64,000 nucleotides of DNA, taken from CAVPMW01 sp963706515 (GTDB taxonomy: Bacteria > Chloroflexota > Anaerolineae > Anaerolineales > UBA4823). Positions 45,696 through 55,578 of this stretch are shown piece after piece. The stretch is taken from assembly GCA_963706515.1 (NCBI GenBank), contig CAVPMW010000008.1:1-64000 (forward strand). The letters run 5' to 3'. A model generated the notes under the pieces. That model ran no database searches. It was given only the letters and a program-made list of their open reading frames with translations, and was not told the DNA's origin. Every line of letters starts with the position of its first letter. Positions within the stretch are counted from its first letter, which is position 1. The translations under genes were made by a program, and so were the position numbers.

Positions 45696-47190
45696 TTAAT
45701 TTCTGAAATCTTTGATCTTCCGCATATCGATCAATAATTCATTTGAGCCGGCTGCGTAGCTTTGATCGAACGGAAGATCCTGGACTGGGAGATCTATCAA
45801 GCGGGGATCGATTTCAGCCAGGGTGGCGATGACCATCGAGTTCGCTCCAAATTCTGGGTAAGATGACGGCAGCCCGAACTCGTCAAAGCGCACAAATCCC
45901 GAGATACTGTCATCCCAGTTGGAACGGATGACGACGATTTTTTGGGTGTCCTCGTTCAAGCCCTGAATCAATTCGTTCTTTAGATAGCGCTGCTCGATAA
46001 AACCGGGCTTTGCAAAATACTGGACATAACGGTACTGGGCCAATACCAGCACCCCTATGGTAAACGCACCTGCCCCCCAGGTCATTAAGGAGGTTGATCG
46101 CTGGTTCAATTTTCCTAAACCGGAAAACAGCCGCACAGCCAATGACTTCAATGCCATAAATGTGTATAGGAAAAGTAGAACGGTCAATGAAGCCTGGCTG
46201 CGGTATGACCCCCAATTTTCTGCAATCACCAAATTTGGAGAATAGGAAAAAATGGCAAGGCCGGCGAAAATCAGCAAGGAGGCAATTTTGCCCGGCAGAT
46301 TGCCGCGCAAATATACGAGCAAACCAGCGATGATTACTATTCCAACCAATCCCGCAACCCCAACGTACGGTTTGAGCAGGTAGAAATTGAGAGAGCTGAT
46401 CAAGGGATCGCCTACAAACCACTTCAGCTTGCCCAGGATGTCTACCACCAGGCCGGTTCGAATGTCGGACAAGCCAGATAAGGTTTGGGCAGTGATCGTT
46501 GTAAGATAGGATGCAAACATTCCAAGCATACCGATGATGACCACGATTGCGGTTCGTTTTGCCAATTTGAAGAAACCCGGGTTATCGGACAATAAGATAA
46601 AAGCTGAAATGACCCAATAAAACATTGCAGCTGGCTGGTAAATATTCAAAGCGACCCAATAGATAAAAACAGCGACCGCCCAGGTTGCAATTTTCCACCC
46701 GAATTTCTGGCTTGCAGCCCCACCGTGGCTGATCCATCCCGCTAGCCCTCCTAGAAGCAGCGGCATAAGGCACGAACAACAACATCGACCAGGCGAGCCA
46801 TGCCTGGAAAGGCAGCAAGGCAAGGCAACATAGTGAAACCAGCAATGACATCACTGTCGGCTCATGTCGGCGGAGAACTGCAAAAAGCATGAAACCGGTC
46901 AGGATATATCCGGCAAGCAGAACGCCGCGGTATATGGAGAAATCGGATATTTGAGCTGGCTGAAAAAATATATATAACAAAATCCCCTGCATGATCCGAC
47001 CCTGGGTCGGCCCGAAGGATAAAAATTCTAATGTGTTCCCGCTTTTAAGGTACCCTGCCAGATGATAATAGTCATCCGACATCCCAAATGGGATGATCAA
47101 GGCAGGGATATAAATCAGCAGAAGAGCAGCAGCGATGACCACTATCGCCCAGATATCCTTCCGGCTGAGTATCCCAACCTTTATTTGCAT
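45696..47190 (-). CDS. GtrII-like polytopic membrane protein (frameshifted)
   Basis: About 497 residues; N-terminal segment 47190-46760 and C-terminal segment 46800-45696 in different frames. Ten or so hydrophobic spans and a first-loop motif IPFGMSDDYYHLAGYLKSG with FGPTQGRIMQGILLY, which resembles the DD...GR pattern of glucosyltransferase GtrII proteins that modify O-antigen. The C-terminal part is soluble: VVIRSNWDDSISGFVRFDEFG. Role proposed: sugar transfer from a lipid carrier to a surface glycan; assignment is by motif only. Confidence 0.6.
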
Positions 47191-47302
47191 TGCTTGTTCC
47201 GTTTCATTCTGCAGATTATAAGCGAACCCAATCTTTCAGCCAGATATACTTTCATGTGCAATAACCGCACATTGCACTACTGTACATTATGCTTTTCATC
47301 AC

Positions 47303-47331
47303 TTGACCTCTCATCCAGGGCACGCTACAAT
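47303..47331 (+). promoter_or_regulatory. Promoter of the glyA-gcvT leader
   Basis: TTGACC (47303-47308), a 17-nt spacer and TACAAT (47326-47331): a near-consensus sigma-70 promoter, giving a start at about 47338. Confidence 0.75.
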
Positions 47332-47337
47332 TTAGCT

Positions 47338-47433
47338 GTGGACAGCTTGTCTGGCCTTTGCCTCCTTTGCGGAGGACTAAGCCTGGCATACAGGAAACTA
47401 TGCCTGCGGGATGGTGGAACCGCAGGCTTTTTT
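47338..47433 (+). ncRNA. Candidate cis-regulatory leader ending in a terminator
   Basis: Between promoter and glyA (start 47489) lie several hairpins: GAC/GTC near the start, CCTCC-TTTGC-GGAGG inside a GGC/GCC closing helix, GGCATA-CAGGAAAC-TATGCC, and a terminator GCCTGCGG (47402-47409) / CCGCAGGC (47420-47427) followed by TTTTTT. The GCC of TATGCC is also the first part of the terminator, so the two hairpins exclude one another. A GGTGGAACCGC string in the terminator loop recalls the T-box sequence but the rest of a T-box is absent. Likely a riboswitch or attenuator controlling glycine/one-carbon genes; class unknown. Confidence 0.55.
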
Positions 47434-47488
47434 ATTAATGGTGGAAGTTGACTGGTCAACTTGTACACAATTTTATGAGGAGCAAATC

Positions 47489-50400
47489 ATGAAAGATTTT
47501 CTATTTCGCGGCAGCCTCGCAGACCTCGACCCGGAGGTAAGCCAGCTGATCGAGATTGAAGCCGAGCGCCAGTTCCGCAAGCTCATTTTGATCCCCAGCG
47601 AGAGCTACACGCCCCTGGCAGTGCGAGAAGCGCTCAGCTCTGCTTTCACGAATATTTACGCGGAAGGCTACCCGGATGAAGACACCCGCAGGATGACCGA
47701 GGCGGAGATCCTGGATTACGACGCTCGCCTCGCGCATTACCGCCGTTACGCGGACCCCCGTTATTATAAAGGCGTCGAGTACGCCGATGAGATTGAAGCT
47801 TTGGCTCGCCGCCGCTGCGCTGAGGCGTTCGCGGCCAATGGGATTGCTGCAGACCAAATTTACGTGAACATCCAGGCTCTTTCCGGTGCGCCGGCGAACA
47901 ACGCCGTATATGCAGCCCTTGCGGAACCGGGCGATACGATTATGGGCATGAGCTTGCTCCACGGCGGACATCTCACCCACGGCTCTTCGGTAAATCGCTC
48001 GGGTAAGTACTACAAAGCAGTGCACTACACCGTCGACCCTCAGACTGAGCAGATTAACTATACTCAGATCGAAGAGCTGGCCAGGCTGCATCATCCAAAA
48101 TTCATCATCGCAGGTTACTCTTCGTACCCGTGGTCGGTAGATTGGAAGCTGCTAAAAGAGATTGCCAGCTCAGCCGGCGCCTACCTGTTTGCCGATATCG
48201 CTCACAGCGCCGGATTGGTAGCCGGCGGTGTGCACCCTTCCCCGCTTGGTTTCGCGGATGTGATCACATTTACCACGCACAAATCGTTATGCGGGCCGCG
48301 CGGCGCCTGTATCCTGACCACCGACCCGGCGATATCGCGCAAGATCGATCGCGCAGTCTTCCCCGGCGAGCAAGGCGGGCCGCACGTGAACGTGTTTGCT
48401 GCCATGGCGCTGACCTTTAAACTGGCGCGCAGCCAACCATTTAAACAGCTCCAGCAGCAGATCGTGACGAACTGCGTCGCTTTTACTCGGAGATTGCAGG
48501 AGCACGGTTTTCGCATCCCCTACGGGGGGACGAATTCGCACTTGATGAACCTGGACTGCACTTCAGTCACCGGCGTAGAGCACGTCGGCCTGTCCGGCGA
48601 CCAGGCGGCGCGCATCCTGGACCTGGCAGGAATCGTCGTCAACCGCAATACCATTCCCGGCGATAAGAGCGCAGCAGATCCCTCCGGCATCCGCATGGGC
48701 ACTACCTGGGTAACGCAGCGGGGTTTCAAGGAAACCGAGATGCTGGAGCTGGCAGATATCGTTTCAGACGTGCTGAAAGCGACCACTCCTTATCCATTAG
48801 AAGCCCGCCGCGGCGATCTGCGCCGGGCAAAGGTCGATTTCACCGTCCTGGAGGAAGCCAAATTACACGTACGCGAGCTGGCCTGTCAGGCAGGGATCGA
48901 TTTCACCCCGGCTGCGCACGGCTATCCTCATTTTTATTACATGGATGGAAGAGTCGATGAAGGAGAGAATGCAGTCTTCGAGATCGGTGGTGAGCGGGTG
49001 CGTGAGTTCGTCCAATTTGCTGCCGCCAGCGATGCCGGGCTGCTTATGCCGGGTCAGAGCCAGCCGACCTGCTTGCGGACACCGCAAGGCGAGATAGAGG
49101 GGGCGCTGACCTGTGACGAGATATACCTATACCGGCTGACGGTCCCAGCCGCTCAATCCGGGCTGGCGCAAGCCTGGCTGCAAGACCTTTCGGATGGGTT
49201 TATTGCCTTTAACGACGATCCGTTCCGCAAGCTTCCCGGTCCCATCTGGGTAAAACCTTCCCAACAAAATGGAATAGCAACCCAAGCTCGCAAAGGATCC
49301 CTGGCAGGCGACAAGCCGTTCTACGCAGGAATTATGGATGCGGATGGGAATGCAAACTCACTGCCTTCATTCCGTTGGGAGGAAAAAGAAAGCCCTTTCA
49401 GGCGCACGCCGATCTATGAAACCCATAAGCGCCTGGGCGCCAAGATGATCCCCTTTGCCGGCTGGGAGATGCCTGTCTGGTATACCTCGGTCGTTGAAGA
49501 GCATCTGGCGGTGCGCCAGGCGGCTGGATTATTCGACGTTTCCCATATGGGCGTTTATCAGGCGGAAGGACCGGATGCCGGGATTTTCCTTAACTGCGTG
49601 ACCGGCAACGACATCAACGGGCTGGCGACCGGTGAATCCTGCTACACCCATTTCCTGGATCCAAATGCGGACGTCATCGATGACCTGCTGGTTTACCGGC
49701 GTGGCACTGGAGAAGTTCCTGGTGGTGGTGAATGCCTCCAATGATGATAAAGATTGGGCCTGGCTGAATGCCGTGCGGGATGGATCAGTCCTGGTGGATC
49801 TAAATCGCCGGGGGGCAAAAGCGTACGGCAGAGGGGTCACGCTTAGCAACTTGCGCGATCCTGCGCTGGGCTCAGAGATGCGGGTCGACCTGGCGCTGCA
49901 GGGCCCACGCTCACGAGACATCTTACTGGCGTTGGGCACTGACCCGGTAACTCATAAGCAGATTATGGGGCTATCCCGCACCCATTTATGTGAAGGGCGG
50001 GTGGGTGGATTTGACCTGGTGATCTCGCGCACCGGCTACACAGGCGAGAAGATGGCTTTCGAGTTATTCGTCCATCCCGAGCAGGCGGAAGCATTGTTCA
50101 ATGCGCTGCTTGAGGCTGGCGCACCCTATGGATTGAAACCGATTGGCCTGGGTGCGCGCAATTCGCTGCGCACCGAGGCAGGTCTGCCATTATACGGCCA
50201 CGAGATGGGGGGTGAACTGAACAACGGCGTCGCGGAAGCCGGTTTCGGCTCCTATGTGAAGACCTACAAGCCCTGGTTTATCGGTCGGGAGGCATTTTTG
50301 AAGCGAGAAGCCGCCCGTAATTCGGTGGTCATCCGCTTTCGCTTTCAGGATAAGTCAGTGCGGATGGCGCACCTCGGCGACCCGGTGCTGGATCGCCGCG

Positions 50401-50618
50401 GCAAGGTGATCGGCACGGTGACGAGCTGTGCGGTCGATGCAGAAGGGTACCTGACCGGGCAGGCGCTGGTTGAGCTGAAAAGCGCCGAAGAAGGCACCCT
50501 GCTTTATATTTTCCAGGGAGCAGCGGAAAAATCCGTTCAAGTTCCTCCCAACCTGAAAACTGGCGATAAGATGACCTTACCCTCGCCAGCCAATGTTCTC
50601 AGCCGGTTCCCAAAATAA
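47489..50618 (+). CDS. glyA: Serine hydroxymethyltransferase - aminomethyltransferase (GcvT) fusion
   Basis: About 1,042 residues. Residues 1-~460 are SHMT: LILIPSESYTPLAVREAL, YPDEDTRRMTEAEI, NIQALSGAPANNAVYAAL, FADIAHSAGLVAGG and VITFTTHKSLCGPRG with the PLP lysine. A ~190-residue middle part (about 461-645) has no family I can name. From about 650 comes GcvT: TPIYETHKRLGAKMIPFAGW, AGLFDVSHMG, and after a single-base insertion near 49699 KFLVVVNASND, LALQGPRSRDILLAL, ISRTGYTGEKMAFELF and LGARNSLRTEAGLPLYGHEM. Joining the two would channel methylene-tetrahydrofolate between serine/glycine interconversion and glycine cleavage. ATG 47489 follows GAGGAG; a leader with terminator precedes it. 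No gcvH or gcvP nearby. Confidence 0.9.
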
Positions 50619-50633
50619 TTGCGAGGTTAAAAA

Positions 50634-51911
50634 ATGCTTGGAGTCCCTGAACTAGAGAAGCTAAATGGTAACGAAAAAGGCCTGAAAACCCCTTGGGAGC
50701 ATCGTTTCGCCCAACGGACACAGCGGATGGGCAGCTCTACCATCCGAGAGCTGTTAAAATTCACCGAGCAGCCGGATCTTATTTCATTTGCCGGGGGGCT
50801 GCCGGCTCCGGAGGTATTTCCCGTTGCCGAGTTTGCGGATGCCTGCCAGCGTGTGCTGCGCGACCACGGCGCCCTGGCATTGCAGTATTGCACCACCGAA
50901 GGGTATCTGCCGCTGCGGGAGATGATTGCACGGCATACCGCTCGCTATGGGATTGGGGTAACTGCCGATAATATTTTGCTTACCTCCGGCTCTCAGCAAG
51001 CCCTGGATCTGATCGGTAAAATATTCATCAATCGTGGTGATCGCATCCTGGTCGAGTCGCCAACCTACCTGGGCGCCCTGCAAGCCTGGAATGCATACGG
51101 CGCAGAGTACGTCAGCGTGCCGATGGATAAAGAGGGGATGATCACCGATGCGCTCGAAGAAGCCTTGCGGGTCGGTCCTAAGTTTATCTACGTGCTGCCC
51201 AACTTCCAGAACCCAACCGGCGTGACTCTTTCACTGGAGCGGCGGCATCAACTGGTCGAGCTGGCTGACCGCTACGGTGTGCCCATTATCGAGGACGATC
51301 CTTATGGGCAGCTGCGTTATGAAGGCGAACACCTGCCATCGGTCGTCTCCCTGGATAACCAATATCGCAATAACTGCGGGTTGTGTTATTACGGCAACGT
51401 AATTTATTTGAGCACATTCTCGAAGATCTTAGCCCCGGGTCTGCGGCTGGCCTGGGTGATTGCCCCGCCCGAGGTGATTCGCAAGCTGGTGCAGGCGAAG
51501 CAGGGCGCGGATCTCCATACAGCAACCTTCAACCAGCTTGTGGCTTATGAGGTTTCGCACGGCGGTTTTCTCGACCAGCATATCAAAGTGATCCGCTCTA
51601 CCTATCATGAGCGGCGCGATGTCATGCTGGCGGCTATGGATTCTTACTTCCCAGGGTCGGTGGACTGGACCCAACCCCAGGGCGGGCTGTTCTTATGGGG
51701 CATCATGCCGGAAAACCTGGATTCTACCGAAGTATTGAAAACAGCGATTGAGCACAAAGTGGCTTTCGTGCCTGGAGGCGCATTTCATCCCAATGGGGGA
51801 GGCAACAACACTATGCGGCTCAATTTTTCCAATGCCACTCCCGAAAAAATCCAGGAAGGCATTTTCCGCCTGGGTAAAGTGCTGCAGGAGCATATCAAAC
51901 CGGCAGGATGA
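50634..51911 (+). CDS. Class I/II PLP aminotransferase (LysN/MocR-type)
   Basis: 425 residues, intact. Motifs: LISFAGGLPAPEVFPV, YCTTEGYLPLREMIA, ILLTSGSQQALDLIGK, YVLPNFQNPTGVTLS, IIEDDPYGQLRYEG and the Schiff-base site LSTFSKILAPGLRLAW. This is the fold-type I group that includes 2-aminoadipate, kynurenine and valine-pyruvate aminotransferases, without the GntR DNA-binding domain of MocR regulators. Substrate unknown. It begins 15 nt after the GlyA-GcvT stop on the same strand, so it may be co-transcribed and could connect serine/glycine with 2-oxo acids. Confidence 0.88.
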   Translation: MLGVPELEKLNGNEKGLKTPWEHRFAQRTQRMGSSTIRELLKFTEQPDLISFAGGLPAPEVFPVAEFADACQRVLRDHGALALQYCTTEGYLPLREMIARHTARYGIGVTADNILLTSGSQQALDLIGKIFINRGDRILVESPTYLGALQAWNAYGAEYVSVPMDKEGMITDALEEALRVGPKFIYVLPNFQNPTGVTLSLERRHQLVELADRYGVPIIEDDPYGQLRYEGEHLPSVVSLDNQYRNNCGLCYYGNVIYLSTFSKILAPGLRLAWVIAPPEVIRKLVQAKQGADLHTATFNQLVAYEVSHGGFLDQHIKVIRSTYHERRDVMLAAMDSYFPGSVDWTQPQGGLFLWGIMPENLDSTEVLKTAIEHKVAFVPGGAFHPNGGGNNTMRLNFSNATPEKIQEGIFRLGKVLQEHIKPAG

Positions 51912-51975
51912 CAGAATCGTTCCAGACTCGTTTGTGCGGGAAGGAGCGTAACCTTTCTGCTCAGACGTAAAACGT

Positions 51976-52491
51976 TTATTTGATCTCCATCAGCTCAACT
52001 TCGAAAATGAGGGTAGCGTTGGGAGGAATGACTCCCGCGTAGCCAGCCTGGCCATATGCCAGGTCGGGTGGGACGGTTAGCCGGCGCTTACCTCCAACCT
52101 GCATACCGGCCACGCCCTCGTCCCAGCCGGAGATGACCTCTCCGCTACCCAGGCTAAATTCGAACGGCTTATTCCGATCTACCGAAGAATCGAATTTTGT
52201 GCCGTCAGGAAGCCAGCCCGTGTAATTTACCACGACCTGGTCGCCAACTTTGGCTTGTGCGCCGCTGCCAACGGTGAGGTCTTCGATTTGCATTCCGGAG
52301 GCTGTGGTGGTGGAATTCGCCCCGGGAGTCAGTCCGGGGGCGTTGGTCGCTGGTTGTTTATTCCGGTTTAGGATAATCAGAGCAACGACGATCACAACGA
52401 CCACCAGGGCGGCAATGAGCAGCAGTCTGCGGTTGCGCTGCTGGGCTTCACGCGCCGCACGGCGCGTTCCTTGGCTGGATGGATTAGACAT
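51976..52491 (-). CDS. Membrane-anchored FKBP-type peptidyl-prolyl isomerase
   Basis: 171 residues. A basic N-terminus (RRAAREAQQRNRR) and one membrane span (LLLIAALVVVVIVVALIIL, about 23-41) are followed by a short linker and an FKBP domain: VVVNYTGWLPDGTKFDSS, FSLGSGEVISGWDEGVAGM, GGKRRLTVPPDLAYG and PPNATLIFEVELMEIK. It catalyses prolyl cis-trans isomerisation of proteins outside the membrane. Convergent with the aminotransferase gene. Confidence 0.93.
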   Translation of the reverse strand: MSNPSSQGTRRAAREAQQRNRRLLLIAALVVVVIVVALIILNRNKQPATNAPGLTPGANSTTTASGMQIEDLTVGSGAQAKVGDQVVVNYTGWLPDGTKFDSSVDRNKPFEFSLGSGEVISGWDEGVAGMQVGGKRRLTVPPDLAYGQAGYAGVIPPNATLIFEVELMEIK

Positions 52492-52560
52492 AACTTCTTT
52501 CTCCTCTCCAAGAAAAAGCGATATTATTTAGCCTGCCAGACCTGGGTCAATTATAGGACT

Positions 52561-52713
52561 TATGTGGTTTGCATTCAACAGCGCAGATACTATCCTTGGA
52601 CTCTATGTGATTGGCCGAAAGTATTTTATATAAATCTACACCCAGACGGCCAATCACTGGGGCAAACCGCTAATTTATGCTCCTATGTATTTAAAATACT
52701 TATGGCGGTTTGC
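52561..52713. repeat. Nested palindromic element between FKBP and peptidase genes
   Basis: Perfect 11-bp inverted repeat GTGATTGGCCG (52607-52617) / CGGCCAATCAC (52647-52657), flanked by GGTTTGC (52566-52572) and GCAAACC (52662-52668), and then a further inverted copy GCGGTTTGC (52705-52713). The left part of the inner palindrome, GTGATTGGC and AAGTATTTT, recurs at 57408-57455. It occupies most of the 52492-52756 gap. Confidence 0.55.
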
Positions 52714-52756
52714 ATATATCCGGATGATTTTTCCATTAACTGGGATACTACTACCA

Positions 52757-55423
52757 TCAATAGATTAGCGGAAAATAGGTCCGGTTCCAGACGTGGGTCG
52801 TCAACGGTAAATTGATCGTGAAATCCGGGTTCGAGTGAGAAACAAATTGAACCAGAACGGTGTCGCGGTCACCGAACGCCGCGCTAGCAGGGATTGAGAT
52901 AACCAATGGGAAGCTGCTCCTGGCTCCCCCAGCTAATATCACCTGAGCCGGGGGTCCGCTGGCTTGCCACGCGCCCGGCTCGAGATGGATGTCGTACGTG
53001 TCTTCAGCTGCGCCCACATTTTGCAGGGAGAGAGTGTAAGTCACCACTTGGGAAGGTAAGCCCCAATACTCCCGGGGCGTGGCGCTCAAGGCTGGTATCG
53101 GTTGAGCGATGGTAAGCAGCTGGGCGGATTTTGGTTGAAGGTGCGTCCCCGCCGGCCGCGCAGAGATCATAACTGTATCGCTCATCGTCGCCGTTGCGGT
53201 TATCGGGATCGTCACCCTGACTGGAAGTGTGCCGCCTTTCCCCGAGCCGAAAGGACCCAGTGTCCCGGGGGCTGAAATTGGCCAAGAGCTCCCTTCCCAT
53301 TGGATGGCAAACGAATCACTGATATTCCCGGTATTGGTTAATTGTAATGTGTAGGTGAGCGTCGTGCCCGGGGTTCCACCCTGGATGCTGATCCCCGGCT
53401 CGAGGACCAGTCCGCGCTGCTCTGAGGCATACGTGGTCAGCCGGAGGCTCACCAGGTTCAGCGGGTTGCTTTGTGAAGTAGCAGTGACCGTCACTGCGTC
53501 ACTGGCTTCAGGAAGCGCCTCCTGGGGAACCTGTACCATCACGTGAAATAGCGCCTCCTGGCAAGGTGCCAGCTCTCCCCCGATCGGAGTGATGTCTGTT
53601 ACCCACTGATTCCCTTGCAGCTGGATGGTGTAGCTGTCAGGGGTCGGTGTAAAATTGTGGATCCTCAGAGAATAGGTCTGAACCGTGCCTGGGTTCCCGA
53701 ATTTACTGGAAACATCCGGGGTCAGCGTGAACGGAGCAGGGCTGGCGCTCACATCCATAAAAACTGCACTGGTGACCCCCCAATTCTGGCTGGGGGCGGC
53801 ATCTTTGCTTTCTACAAACATAGTATGGCGCCCCGGCGACAGACCGGCTGTGCACACACTGCCGGAGATATTTTCAGTGCTGGTGTTGAACACCCCGTCA
53901 GTGGCAACCATGTCCGCCGGATTTGCCCCCGCCTGCCAGGCAGGCATATCGAGCGTGAAATGGGCGCCCGAGATCGGCTGGACCGGTTCCCCGGCGCCTG
54001 CGACGTAATGGGAATCGTCCGCCGTCGCGGTCAGGTTGATCAAACCGCCAGCCGGTACGCTCGGTGGAGAGACAGCCAGGTTGAGTGAATCAGGTCCAGC
54101 CGGATTCTGGTAAGGGCGGCGAGCTGCCTTGAATGCATACAGCAGCGCCTGCCGGTTTGCCGGGTAAATGGTGTTGTTAAACCTGTGACAATCCTGGAAG
54201 AAAGTAGTGCCCACCTCGAAAGTATATGCCGCGACGCCCAATTCGCCGTATGCCCAATCGTCGCTGGTCCCGGTAGTCGGATAAAGATCAATGGATTGTT
54301 CGGCGAGGTAGCCGTTGAAGTACGCCATCTTGCGCCCAAAGGTCTGGAACTGGGCAGCGTTCGGAGCCAGGCTGTTTCCCCATCCCCAGGGCCACAGCAC
54401 CAGATTGCCGTAGGAGTGCAGCGTAATAAATGAGCCGCTCGCCGTGAGAGGCGCCGGGTCGTTGTCACCTGGCCCGCGCTGATCGGGGTAGAGTGTGGCT
54501 AAATACGCCTGCAGGGCGCGCGTCTCCGGCTCGGAGCCCGCGGCTGGACCCTGGTAGGTCTCAGAACAAGGGTTGTTGCTGTCGCCACCCCATTTGAAGG
54601 TGTGGTTGCGATTAAGGTCGATCCCCCAATTATCAGAATCGTTGCACGCCCAGGGGTCGGTATTCTTGCGCCAGTATAAGCCTGTTTCGGCTTTTTTACG
54701 CCCGTCCGGATTGGTCATGGGGACGATTACGATCTTAAAGTTGTCCAGCAGCCAGGTGATATCCGCATCCAGATTGTATTGGTTCAACAGATACTCGGCG
54801 AAACGGGTGGCTAACTCGGCTGTTGCCAGCTCGCGGGCGTGGATGGCAGCCATCACAAAAAATGTCGGCTTAGGCCCGGGAATGGATCCGTTCGTCAGCT
54901 CAAGGGCGTAGAGGTCATACCCAGGCAGCCCCCCAGAGCGGTTTTTTTCCCAGCTGTCCCCAAAATCATGCCATACAGCCAGGTTTGGGTGAGCAGCCGC
55001 CAGACCGCTCAGCGATGAATAAGTTTCCTCAACGGTCCGGTAGCAGGGAAACCCCGGTATCCCTTCCACCTGCCCTGGTTGGCGTACGAGTGGCTGGTTC
55101 AGCATCGCACTCAGCACTGGATCGATCTGGATGCGGAATCCCTGGGCGAGCAGGCTGCTGTATTCTGCAGGCGTAAGAGCCGCCACCAGGTAGTCTGCAT
55201 CTGGGTGTACCTCCCAAACATCCAGGCGGTTGATGAGCGCATCCCTTACAACGGGGTCCGGGTAGTATATTTTAGCGACGACTGGCTGGCTAGGAGGAGG
55301 CGGAATGGCCCTCTCCTGAACCGTGATGGCGGCATTCGCGCCCCGGTCATCCTGAAGGAGTAGGACCAGCAGCACGCTGAAGGTGAGTGCGAGTATTGCT
55401 TGCCTAAATAAACCCGGCTTCAA
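52757..55423 (-). CDS. Secreted M14 zinc carboxypeptidase
   Basis: 888 residues, intact. A signal peptide (AILALTFSVLLVLLL) is followed by a pro-like region and a peptidase M14 domain (about 120-450): GIPGFPCYRTVEETYSSL, zinc ligands in MAAIHARELATAE (HxxE), NPDGRKKAETGLYWRKN, GIDLNRNHTFKWGG, third ligand in FITLHSYGNLVLWPWG and catalytic glutamate in YTFEVGTTFF. The remainder (about 455-875) holds a beta domain and three repeated CARDB/NEW1-like Ig modules with TYSLRIHN, TYTLQLTNTGN and TYTLSLQNVG. It ends WNRTYFPLIY, a short Trp/aromatic-Pro tail. It would trim C-terminal residues from proteins outside the cell. Confidence 0.92.
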   Translation of the reverse strand: MKPGLFRQAILALTFSVLLVLLLQDDRGANAAITVQERAIPPPPSQPVVAKIYYPDPVVRDALINRLDVWEVHPDADYLVAALTPAEYSSLLAQGFRIQIDPVLSAMLNQPLVRQPGQVEGIPGFPCYRTVEETYSSLSGLAAAHPNLAVWHDFGDSWEKNRSGGLPGYDLYALELTNGSIPGPKPTFFVMAAIHARELATAELATRFAEYLLNQYNLDADITWLLDNFKIVIVPMTNPDGRKKAETGLYWRKNTDPWACNDSDNWGIDLNRNHTFKWGGDSNNPCSETYQGPAAGSEPETRALQAYLATLYPDQRGPGDNDPAPLTASGSFITLHSYGNLVLWPWGWGNSLAPNAAQFQTFGRKMAYFNGYLAEQSIDLYPTTGTSDDWAYGELGVAAYTFEVGTTFFQDCHRFNNTIYPANRQALLYAFKAARRPYQNPAGPDSLNLAVSPPSVPAGGLINLTATADDSHYVAGAGEPVQPISGAHFTLDMPAWQAGANPADMVATDGVFNTSTENISGSVCTAGLSPGRHTMFVESKDAAPSQNWGVTSAVFMDVSASPAPFTLTPDVSSKFGNPGTVQTYSLRIHNFTPTPDSYTIQLQGNQWVTDITPIGGELAPCQEALFHVMVQVPQEALPEASDAVTVTATSQSNPLNLVSLRLTTYASEQRGLVLEPGISIQGGTPGTTLTYTLQLTNTGNISDSFAIQWEGSSWPISAPGTLGPFGSGKGGTLPVRVTIPITATATMSDTVMISARPAGTHLQPKSAQLLTIAQPIPALSATPREYWGLPSQVVTYTLSLQNVGAAEDTYDIHLEPGAWQASGPPAQVILAGGARSSFPLVISIPASAAFGDRDTVLVQFVSHSNPDFTINLPLTTHVWNRTYFPLIY

Positions 55424-55578
55424 TGACCACCTCGCTAATAATAATGGTGTGGTTCAGCACCAATATAGCACAGCCGGGATAGGCTGTCAAAACAAACCTT
55501 GTATCCCCCGATCGAGAGATCGCCCGCTCAGACTGCTAGCCCATGCCGGTGACTTAAAAAAACCTGTCCCTGGTTAGC

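Noticed and set aside
47402..47433. T-box riboswitch suggested by GGTGGAACCGC in the glyA leader
   Set aside because: The motif sits in the loop and 3' arm of the terminator instead of an antiterminator bulge, no downstream strand pairs with GATGG, and there is no room for a Stem I with a specifier loop.
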